DNA from: Leptobrachium leishanense
Lineage: Eukaryota; Chordata; Amphibia; Anura; Megophryidae
DNA: 64,000 nucleotides
Assembly (NCBI GenBank): GCA_009667805.1
Contig: CM019066.1
Location: forward strand, 113,760,190 to 113,824,189
Reading direction: 5' to 3'
Under the pieces are notes generated by a model. That model saw only the letters and a program-made list of their open reading frames with translations. It did no database searches and was not told the DNA's origin. Positions 55,432 through 64,000 of the stretch are shown piece after piece. Position numbers and translations under genes: made by a program. Each line of letters opens with the position of its first letter. Within the stretch, counting starts at the first letter, position 1.

Positions 55432-56932
55432 TAGGGATGAGCTGTTCGGTTCGATCAGTTCGGAGTTCAACTTGAACATTGGCAGTTCGAAAGTTCGCAA
55501 ACTTCTAACTCTTTGGCGTGTTCGGTTCAAGTTCGAATTTTTTTTGAAAAAAGTATAAAAAATGCTTAAAAAAATACAAAAAATCTAGAAATAAAGAGAC
55601 TCTTTACTGCAGAATATTATAAGCAACGGTTTATTAGATATTGAATTAAAAATTCATATTGATATTTTTGAACTACAACTGCCAGGATTCCCTCATCATG
55701 TATTGCATTGAAATCATCCTGGGACTTGTAGTCCAAATCATGTTGGGGGCCGTGAGTTTGAGACCTCTGGCATACTGTGCATGAGGCTTGCATAGGATTT
55801 TTTGCGCCGCCTGTGTGTTTCATCTTTAAAATGCTGCAATGGGTGATGTGGATTTTCTAGCTTACAAGGAAAGCATGCTTTACAGTCTGCCTAATGTCTA
55901 TGTGCAAAGATTTTCACCTCTAAATGACATGTGCTTACAGCAGGGCTCTCAAACAGCATAAACAACAGGTGTTAATTAGTGTTTGGAAATAACATGTGCT
56001 TCTAATTAGTGGGGTCTCATGAATTTGATACATTGCCTGCAGACTGGGTGTGGCTCCTGCACATGTATGAACACTGTGCTTCTGAATTCTAAGAAGTGTT
56101 CATTTCTACTACATGTTCCTCTGATATGCTGTTTAACCCCTTAAGGACCAGGGCTCTGTAAAGCCTATCATTAATGATGTAGATGTTACGTCATTTGTCA
56201 TCAAGGCCTTAATAAAATCTTTATCACACTCTTTAGATTTAAACGTAATATTCTAGTATTTGTATGTCATGTACCTCTCCCGAAGGGCCTATGTGAGCAT
56301 ACAATTATTATTGTGTTAGATCTATAGTTTTGGTGCAAGCGTGGTGGAAGGGCTTGCTGCTTCTGCATTAGTAAACAACACAACGTGAAAATGTCTATCA
56401 TAAAGCGTACAAGCTGAGTCCCTAGAGTCTCTGACTATCCATTGTCCATCCACCTTGCTTTATACATATAATACATTCCCTCATCTAACAGGATAGTAGC
56501 CAGTCCCTGTGCATTTTAACCCCTTAAGGGTGGCTAGGTGTCGTGTGTGGGTCTCTGATGGCGATATTTCGATACATCCTACAAATCCACCACTTCACGG
56601 ACAGGTTATGGGGACCTCCTAGGCACGATATTTGAAGGAATTTTTCGTTTTTATTTTTAACCCTTATTTTATGGAAAACTCACTGTTCCTTTAAAAACTT
56701 ATTTTTTTTAACTTTTTGTCCTTGTTTCCTGTCCCCCAGGGCACTACCCGGACCACCATACATCTTTTATGGCAAATATCTTGCATATATATGCCCTCTT
56801 GGAGGGCACTCTAAAAATCAAACTTTTGAGTCCCATTGATTTGCATTGAGTTCGGTTCGTGTTCGAACTCAAACTTTTGAAATTGTTCGAGTTCGAATGC
56901 GAACCGAACACGGGGTGTTCGGCTCATCCCTA
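55432..56932. mobile_element. Internally deleted hAT relative with 8-bp TSD
   Basis: TAGGGATGAGC starts at 55432 and its inverse ends at 56932. The flanks GTCAATAC (55424-55431) and GTCAATAT (56933-56940) are an 8-bp duplication with one mismatch. The 3' 370 bases match the 3' end of the full hAT. The interior has no transposase; it includes a 115-bp stretch (55541-55655) homologous to family D in inverse orientation and TTAACCCCTTAAGG motifs at 56132 and 56517 that look like piggyBac ends. Confidence 0.85.
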
Positions 56933-57379
56933 GTCAATATCCTACATATTTTCACATTTTTGGGATGGCTCCTGGTCACAGCACAGGAAAGGTTTGTAGC
57001 AACATGTTGTGCTCCGACTGCTGCTGACTTCAAACTCCGAAGCCGCCAGTCACTGTAAGGAGAAGCTGTAAGTAAACTGTGGAGCGGAATCCTCGCAGTC
57101 TCTGTGGATTCTGCTCCTTTACGCACAATAAAGACATAGCCAGGTCCAGTATCCATGTGTGGGTGTCCAAGGAAGCCCCCCTAACCCACCCCTGCAATGC
57201 AGAAATCCTTCAGACCTTTGAAACAAGTGCTGACATTCCACACTAGTGTTATCCAGTCCTGGTTATACTAAGTGCTGGACTAAGTTTAAAAAAAAAAAAA
57301 AAAACATCCCCTCGCTCAGCTGGCCCACTGACCCATCGGCCCCTCTGGATTCTCCTGGTGCTCCCGATGGCCAGTACAT

Positions 57380-57815
57380 GCCTGGATATATTGCTCCCAA
57401 CTCACATGGATATATTTGCCCCCAGCTCACATGGATATATTAACCCCAGCTCACATGGATATATTTGCCCCCAGCTCACATAGATATATATATATTGCCC
57501 CCCAGCTCACATGGGTATATTAGCCTCCAGCACATATGGATATATTTGCCCCCAGCTCACATGGATATGTTTGCCCCCAGCTCACATGGATATATTTGCC
57601 CCCAGCTCACATGGGTATATTTTCCCCCAGCTCACATGGATATATTTGCCCCCAGCTCACATGGATATATATTTGCCCCCAGCTCACATGGGTATATTTT
57701 TGCCCCCTGCTCACATGGATATATTTGCCCCCAGCTCACATGGATATATTTTCCCCCAGCTCACATGGATATATATTTGCCCCAGCTCACACATGGATAT
57801 ATTTGCCCCCAGCTC
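57380..57815 (-). repeat. 25-bp minisatellite (inverse orientation)
   Basis: The unit GCCCCCAGCTCACATGGATA + TATTT is the reverse complement of the units at 11235-11605 and 39072-39261. About 16 units, with spacing variants. Confidence 0.95.
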
Positions 57816-57864
57816 TCACCTCCTCTGCTGCCAGGCCCCTCCGCAGCTGCTCAGAGTACCCGCC

Positions 57865-58065
57865 GGCCGTTCTTCTCCCTATGAGCGGCCGCCGGCATGC
57901 AGCTTGGCCGCTCGCTGGGAACCACCTGACCAGCGCAGGCGCATTCTCGCAAAATCGCAGAGATTAACGTGAGCTCCGCAATCTCGTGCGCTGTTCAGGT
58001 GGTTCCCATCCCAGGTGAGCGGCCAAGCTGAATGCCAGCGGCCGCTCTTAGAGAGAAAAGTGGCC
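57865..58065. repeat. GC-rich hairpin core
   Basis: CTTCTCCCTATGAGCGGCCG at 57870 pairs with the inverse of AGAGCGGCCGCTGGCAT-type sequence near 58030-58060; arms of about 60 bp (AGCTTGGCCGCTC, GGGAACCACCTGA), loop about 70 bp. It is related to 10980-11206 by the GCGGCCGC and CTTATGAG-type words. Confidence 0.75.
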
Positions 58066-58120
58066 GGCGATTTTCTCGGGGAGGGGGGAATTGCCCCGTC
58101 CCCCCCTGGATCCGCCCCTG

Positions 58121-58185
58121 TTTGCAACTGAGAGAACTCTCAATGTATCCTTTCTGGGAAAATACTTTATAAATAAATAAATGAG
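58121..58185 (+). mobile_element. L2-like LINE 3' tail fragment
   Basis: GAGAGAACTCTCAATGTATC and the ATAAATAAATAAAT tail match the 3' end of the L2-like element at 31845-31905. Confidence 0.6.
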
Positions 58186-58597
58186 GATAGGTATGGCCCG
58201 GCACTCTGCACAGAAAAAAACAGTTCTACCCTGTATACAACCACATTAGTGCTGGGTCTCAGCCAGTGTCTTATCGTTTTCCTAGCGGGCGTTAATGAAT
58301 CTTGTACACTGACAAAGGCAAACAACGCGATCTGTTGGTGGGTCAACAGGCGCTATATTTTAGCTGCTCGCGCTAGATTTTCCATGTAGCATTGCTGTTT
58401 TAGCTCACACCTGTGATAGGGCCCTATTTATTTTCTCTGTATGTACTTTCAGGTATGAGATCAGCCTATCTTTTCCTTGCTCAGGATTTTAAGACCACAA
58501 GATGTGCTAGTAAGAAAAGCATAATAAAGTCCTACTCCTGGTACAGCAAATAAAAATTAAGTAACAGAAACCATGGGAATGCAATAAACAAGGTTAC
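58186..58597. other. Intronic sequence, nothing recognised
   Basis: I see no repeat family or exon before the splice donor at 58597. Confidence 0.5.
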
Positions 58598-58764
58598 CTT
58601 GGGTTGTTTTCTTTTTGCAACCTCTTGCAATAACCTTAGCATATGATGCTGTTCTCCTCCTTCTAACTGTGGCATCTGTGAAACCAGTTCTCTCAAGCAG
58701 TGGTTTATTGGATGTGGCTGCATTTCATACACAGATGGCAGGACACGCAGCAGCATGCTGTTAC
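58598..58764 (-). CDS. VEPH1: VEPH1 exon (Melted homologue)
   Basis: The 167-base exon follows a TTTTGTTTTGTAG acceptor and ends at CCCAAG before GTAACC. It enters with two bases of a split glycine codon and leaves in phase 0. The peptide NSMLLRVLPSVYEMQPHPIN and EQHHMLRLLQEVAKRKQ matches my recollection of VEPH1 (residues roughly 175-235 in the human protein). The next exon in the protein is at 44606-44815. The two together, in order, on one strand and in compatible phase, make the gene call strong. No internal stop is present. Confidence 0.87.
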
Positions 58765-58944
58765 CTACAAAACAAAACCCATACTCCTGTTGTAGAATCA
58801 TACATCATTAATAAGTATTCCCCATGAAAGTAAGAAATTCATTTCAGATTTTTGACATTTAATAATTGCTCACACATCCAAGTTTATAAATCGTTTTAGT
58901 TCATCTAAGCTGTTTTGACTCTAAAATACTTAAAGCCAGTTAGT

Positions 58945-59318
58945 TAGAAACATAGAAACATAGAAAAATGTCAGCAGATAAGAACCTTTTGGCCCATCTA
59001 GTCTGCCCAATTACATGGATACTTTACCTGGATTTATCTTTTGTTTAGGATAGCCTTATGCCTATCCCATGCTTGCTTAAATTCAATTACTGTTTTGGCC
59101 TCTACCACTTCAACTGGAAGGCTGTTCCATGTATCCACCACCCTCTCTGTAAAATAATGCTTCCTGATGTTACTTTTAAACCTTTGCCCCTCTAATCTAA
59201 GACTATGTCCTCTTGTTTAGCTATTTTGTTTCCTTTTAAATATACTCCCTTCCTCTACCTTGTGGATTCCCTTTACGGATTTAAATGTTTCTATCATATC
59301 ACCTCTGTCTCGTCTAAA
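58945..59318 (-). mobile_element. CR1 LINE 3' end, inverted
   Basis: It is the reverse complement of 672-1080, from the AGAAACATAGAAACATAG tail at 58948 to the coding segment near 59318 (GACGAGACAGAGG on the minus strand). One base change in the coding part makes a stop. Confidence 0.85.
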
Positions 59319-59441
59319 TTCCATGTATTTTCTCAGTTATCTGCTTAAAATACAATGAATAAAACAGGAGTATTGACTTATTTTTTAGAAATATGAAATA
59401 CATTATGTCACGTAAAATGTGATCGTCACAGTCCTGACTAA

Positions 59442-59888
59442 GGCAAGGGTCAGACGAGAGCATTCTGTGCGGACTGTGTGTCTGTGCACAACGGACGTAC
59501 TTTCTGACTGACGACAAGGTAGTGGCCACACAGTCCTTTTTGTGACTAACGTTTTTTTTGACTGATGAAGCAGGGAAAATAAATTAATATGAAAAACATT
59601 TTGTCCATCAAAAATGCTGGACGCATAAATGCATTCCGTCTGACTACGTTCCATCACTCACACACAAGCCTATGCGGACGTTGCGGACGCAGCGCACTCT
59701 GTGCGTCCGTTCTAGCGGATTTACGTTCTTGCCTAACCTGCGTCCGCTTGCCGCGTCCGTTATGCGGCCGCAGTTCTGTGCAGACGTACTTTGTGTGTGG
59801 GGCTCCATTGGTCATAATTATATGCTATAACGGACGTACAAATGTGCGGCAACACGGACGCGATCAGTGCGCTCGTCTGATACGAGCC
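59442..59888. mobile_element. Harbinger-like MITE, full length
   Basis: The ends are GGCAAGGGTCAGACGAG and the inverse of CTCGTCTGATACGAGCC. The flanks are TAA on the left and TTA on the right, both fitting a TWA site though not identical. The interior repeats CGTCCGT-type words and matches the truncated copy at 264-665. Confidence 0.75.
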
Positions 59889-59901
59889 TTAGATGGAAAT
59901 A

Positions 59902-60568
59902 AAAAATAGTAATGAACAAGAGAACACTGGGGTTAATCACACTAGTGTCTACAAATGGGCATCACCCAGTATAACTTTGAAGAAAAAATATATAGCAATG
60001 GTAGACACAGCTACCTAATCATACTTTATTTGGTGTACATAAACAAAAAACAACCGACCGTATAAAAACATATACTTGAAAAATATATCACCCAGAGGAT
60101 GATGATTGACCAAACCGTGGATAGGTAACCAATTGCTTGTCATACGTGGTATAATACCAATATTGATAAAATTGGCAAATAGCAATTAGATTACCCTGAA
60201 TGCGATATGGAGCATGTGATGCAATATTCCAAAGGGCACAACGTGATGGTTATACTCTATATTGTCTCCAATTATTGCTGTGTACAACATTAGAGTATAA
60301 CCATCACGTTGTGCCCTTTGGAATATTGCATCACATGCTCCATATCGCATTCAGGGTAATCTAATTGCTATTTGCCAATTTTCTCAATATTGGTATTATA
60401 CCACGTATGACAAGCAATTGGTTACCTATCCACGGTTTGGTCAATCATCATCCTCTGGGTGATATATTTTTCAAGTATATGTTTTTATTCGGTCGGTTGT
60501 TTTTTGTTTATGTACACCAAATAAAGTATGATTAGGTAACTGGTGTCTACCATTGCTATATATTTTTT
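59902..60568. mobile_element. Foldback insertion with 590-bp palindrome and 13-14 bp direct repeats
   Basis: Exact direct repeats CTTAGATGGAAATA lie at 59888-59901 and 60569-60582. Between them, arms of about 280 bases (59980-60259 and 60291-60571) are nearly perfect inverse copies with only about four differences seen, around a 31-base loop. About 80 unpaired bases precede the left arm. No protein is encoded. Confidence 0.85.
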
Positions 60569-60582
60569 CTTAGATGGAAATA

Positions 60583-62323
60583 CTCTGCAGCTCCTCCAGG
60601 TGAATAAGATATTTTGTGACCATCATCCCAGCATCAAAATTTCAAACTAGAAATAGCATTTAATCAATACCTTGGATATTTCTCTGATAGCATAATAATC
60701 ACAAAAAATGTTATTCAGTTGCTGGTGCTGTAGACTGTTTCATGCTACTTTTAGCAGAGAATATCAGGTTGTGGAGTGCTGTTTGGGAACCTGACGTTCA
60801 CTGACGTACCTGTGATGATGGAATAGTACTTATATTGCTCGTTATTAAAAAAGTGGCTAGTGACAGCTCATGACATTTCAAGTTGGTGGGTCGTCAGACT
60901 GGAAACAAATGGTTTTAATCATTAATAGAAATTTGTCTATATGGCACTTCTAACTCCAAAATATGTAAAGTATATACAGAAATTATTCAGCACGGTATGG
61001 GTAAAGACAAAATCGTGGTCATAGAATAGCCAGGGACCAGAACACCAGAGAGGGACGTCAGAACAAACCAGGGTCATACACAGAATATCAGCAGAGAAAT
61101 AAATAAATCAGAAAACAAAGGTACAGCAAGGGAAAACCACAAAATAAACCATACAGGAATTAGGATGGGAAAAAGCAAACAGGAATAACCAGAAATAAAC
61201 AAGGAACACGGCGACCGGAGCAACCAACAGACAGAGGGAAACAGAACCAAAATATACAAGAACAAAATATACAAACAGAACAGGAACTTACGTCAAGCAG
61301 GAAACACAGAGCAACACTGTAAAGGCAGAACCAAGAATGACTGAAAACCATGGAGCAAAACACTATGGGAGCAGTGCCCTTAAATAGGGAGTGGATCAGA
61401 ACAAAGCCAGACAGGTGAGTGAGCTGGCTGCAAACAAGAAACCCCTGAACTGGAACCCAGGAATGGCAGCAGGAACCAAGACCCGAACCGGATCAGTTCA
61501 CATGCAGGGACAGGGCTGGAAATGTGATGCCATCTTCGGACTCCAACGGTCGACGAGTGACGTTGAGGTACGCCAGGGGAACACACCCGGAATAACAAGG
61601 ATGTTATATTCAGGAGTCAAGCCCAATATGCGGTAATAAAGCAACTGAAGGCAAGTATACAGGCAAAATAAAGGGTTTATTACAGAGAACAAAGCAAAGC
61701 AAGATTGAACTGGAAATATATATATATTCACACACATACTAGAAACAGAAAATAAGGGCGGAATCTGGAGTAATAAACAGGAACAAAAGGAGACAGAAAG
61801 GCGATACAGAAGATGGGTATACAGAAAGAGGAGATTATAGAGATAGGAGGGCAAGAAATAGACTGCCAAGGAAAAACTAAATAGAGGCACAAGAGAGAGG
61901 CTGCATTAAACACAGAGGGGATTTACAGAGACTACCTAATGAACAATACAGGGGAAGGGCAAGATAGGCAGATGGATAGGACAAGAAATAGAATTAAATT
62001 AATAAATAGGACTAAAAGTAAAGTAAGTAGCATGCAGGGTCAGAATACAGGAGTCCAGAGATCCTAGGATGATGGGAGATAATGGAGTAGAAGGTACACA
62101 GGAGTATAATCTACTGGTTGTCCCATAATGATTTGAATGTGTTGACAAACCACTAGCCATAATGAGTGGATCTCAATTTATAAAAATAATCACCTGTCAC
62201 CCTCTGGCATCTACACAATAAGTCGGACTGAGCTGTCGGATACCCAAGAACTCTGATGAAAAGTCTAACTTTCATACTTGGAAGAAATCACTCGATTCCC
62301 CAGCAAATGCATATATTCTTATT
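60583..62323. other. Purine-rich sequence, unassigned
   Basis: From about 61020 to 62100 the + strand is A/G-rich (AACAGGAA, AGACAGAAAGG). The wording resembles antisense of LTR-type or LINE 3' sequences in this window, but I find no paired ends. It may be an old LTR-element remnant. No exon was found. Confidence 0.4.
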
Positions 62324-62326
62324 TTA

Positions 62327-64000
62327 GGGTTATTTAACCCTTTCGCTGCTGAGGCTTTTCCCGCCCCTATGCTGAGGTCATTTTTACCTGTTTTGCGCAT
62401 CATGTTTAAACGTGTTTTGAAGGCTTATTTTAGTATATGACCCAGACATATTATATATCGTTCTTTCCGTCAGACTCAGTAGATTCATAATATGTCATTA
62501 TTATATGTATACGTTATGTCATGTCTGTATATTATAACAAAAAATGCAATAAAATATGTATTTTCAATAATTTACAATGTGTAAAGTGTTTTTTTCCACA
62601 TTTTAACATGCGAGCAATTGCGGTTATATTTTGTATGGGGTGCGCTTGTTAAAAAAATTAGAGATGGGGTCTCGTTACATTTTTTTTTGGGGAAAATGAC
62701 ACTATTTTTAACAAACGCACCGCATACAAAAATCGTTAGTGCAGCATCATTGTTCACATTATAATTGAAATGGGAACAATATTGCTGCATTAACAAACCA
62801 AAAAAATAAAAAAAAAGTGTTTATTTTTTTTTTTTAATTTTTTTTTTTAATTTTTTTTAATTTTTATTTTTCATTTTTTTTTTTTTTTTACAAGTCTAGG
62901 ACTTTTTTTTACAAGTCCAGTCCTCTGGGGGAGTTCCCGGAGGCTTGGCCGACATCCAAGATGTCGGCCAGCTCCGGGAAAGGATCGCGAACCGGCGCTT
63001 TTCAGCGCCGATTCGCGATCCAGCTCCCCAGGGGTTAATGCCAGGCATCATTTGGAAGGGCAGGCTGTGCCCTTCCAAATGATGCCTGGGTTAACCCCCT
63101 GTGCGCCGCCGATCGGGAGGGAGAGAGGTCCGAAGGACCTCCCCCCCCCTCCCTTTCAGGCGCCTCCTCCGCACATGCGGGGGGGGCGCCTGAATTAGGT
63201 GTCATCGCGCCCCCGCGATGACACCTAATTCTGGCGGCTGCTGGTCCGGATGCCGGGCTGACATCCAGGATGTCAGCCCGCACCGGAGGGGCCAGCGATC
63301 GGCCGGAACCCGGCCGAACGCTGACCCCGATGGGAGGACGCGCTCAGCGCGTCCTCCGCATACCAGCGGGACTGCTGAGGACGCGCTGAGCGCGTCCTCA
63401 GCAGTGAAGTGGTTAAAGAGATCCGCATTGTGGCCGAAAGGTAACCGAACACTGAAATTCAGCTTATGGTTACCTTTCCTGGCCATTCGGCTATCCAGGG
63501 AGCAGGCAGTTCGCCAAATGTTGGCGAATTGCCTGCACATACGATGCCTGTTCATTGTCTGTTTGAGGGCAGTGAAATCCCCATAGAGAAGCAATGCATC
63601 GTCTATTCAAAGAACAAAAACCAGCAGTGAAAAGTTGCCGAAATACCCTGCTGTTCGGTGGTTTCATTGAACAGATTTATTCAGGCGAATCCCATAGGCT
63701 TCAATGTTTAAAATATTCCCGTTTTAATCCAATATCTAATAAACCGTTGATTTTAATATTCTGCAGTAAAAAGTCTCTTTATTTTTACATTGTTTAGGAT
63801 CTTATAAGCATTTTTCGGGATTTTTTTGCAATTTTTTTTCCAGTTAATTTTTTTAAATCCTTTTTTCTGTAACAGCTCTTTTTATTATCATTCATTGGAT
63901 CTTATATGTAAATTTCAGACATTTTCGTTCTGTAGTTTCTTTGCAAACAGCGTTTCACTTTTCAAACATTCAAGGGTTTTTTTTGGGGGGGGGTTTCACT
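62327..64000 (+). mobile_element. Family D (Harbinger-like), copy 3, runs off window
   Basis: It starts at TTAGGGTTATT (62324) and, after the nested element, continues as AAAGAGATCCGCATTGTGGC at 63416, matching 9513 onward to the window end (through GTTTGCAAACAGCGTTTCAC). The right terminus is outside the window. Confidence 0.75.
62334..63416. mobile_element. piggyBac-type element nested in family D
   Basis: TTAA at 62334-62337 and 63413-63416 bounds ends reading CCCTTTCGCTGCTGAGG and, inverted, CCACTTCACTGCTGAGG. It includes a T-rich low-complexity tract (62811-62891) and GC-rich hairpins (GATGTCGGCC, AGGACGCGCTGAGCGCGTCC near 63335-63400). No transposase is encoded. Confidence 0.75.

Larger units (their letters stand above)
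57240..58120 (-). mobile_element. hAT-type MITE with minisatellite and hairpin
   Basis: The end at 58120 reads on the minus strand CAGGGGCGGATCCAGGGGGG, a common hAT-type terminus. The module, read from this end, is hairpin, then the minisatellite, then a unique tail with a run of A at 57282-57303. This is the same order as in the 8071-12423 element. The other terminus was not found, and the left limit is approximate. Confidence 0.6.

Noticed and set aside
57465..57972. Three overlapping plus-strand frames of about 140-150 codons
   Set aside because: They are the inverse of the same minisatellite; the peptides repeat the array and nothing else.
61074..61913. Hydrophobic minus-strand frames resembling membrane proteins
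   Set aside because: They come from the purine-rich plus strand read backwards; composition explains them and no start context or exon structure is seen.

Overview
The window reads as intronic DNA from a frog-like (anuran amphibian) nuclear genome. The only host coding sequence I can support is two minus-strand exons with proper splice sites and matching phase, at 58764-58598 and 44815-44606. Their peptides resemble the N-terminal helical-repeat part of VEPH1 (the vertebrate Melted homologue). A third, much weaker candidate exon lies on the same strand at 34928-34697. If this is right, most of the window is VEPH1 intron (13.8 kb between the two good exons), bloated by transposons. The mix of CR1, L1-like and L2-like LINEs, Tc1, hAT, piggyBac and Harbinger-like elements and a chromovirus fits an amphibian; I cannot name the species.

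Layout. 1-15574 is a stack of nested insertions. It holds the 3' part of a hAT element, an LTR element with three LTRs (2078-7489), a second LTR element (7510-15125), and inside that a 4.35-kb hAT-like element with a perfect 8-bp target duplication (8071-12423). This in turn carries a Harbinger-like element holding a smaller Harbinger-like MITE, a large palindrome and a long minisatellite. 15677-16888 is a piggyBac-type (TTAA) element. 17432-29365 is one L1-like element on the minus strand, bounded by a 14-bp target duplication and split by a Ty3/gypsy chromovirus (22069-27490, 5-bp duplication) and a MITE. 29380-38312 holds an L2-like LINE tail, several MITEs and foldbacks, and otherwise plain AT-rich sequence. 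38314-43670 holds an L1-like tail, a hairpin plus minisatellite interrupted by a long CR1 LINE, another minisatellite and a truncated Tc1 copy. 44606-44815 is a VEPH1 exon. 45107-48295 holds a near-complete Tc1 element, an L1-like tail with a 16-bp duplication and a MITE. 50110-56932 holds a full-length hAT with a decayed transposase and its internally deleted relative. 57240-64000 holds another hairpin/minisatellite element, the upstream VEPH1 exon, a CR1 tail, a MITE, a 590-bp foldback and a piggyBac-type element nested in a Harbinger-like one.

Function. None of the autonomous transposons is intact in this copy: each coding region carries stops, frameshifts or deletions. The Tc1 transposase (two in-frame stops), the CR1 ORF2 (four stops, no frameshift) and the chromovirus (one stop and one frameshift seen in pol) are the least decayed. 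The two LTR elements at 2078-15125 encode gag-like and tandem-repeat proteins but no visible protease, reverse transcriptase or integrase, so they would depend on other elements.

The most unusual structure is a recurring module, a GC-rich hairpin next to an array of a GGGGCAAATATATCCATGT-type minisatellite, present at three separate places (10980-12120, 38915-42262, 57380-58080) inside or beside sequences with hAT-type ends.
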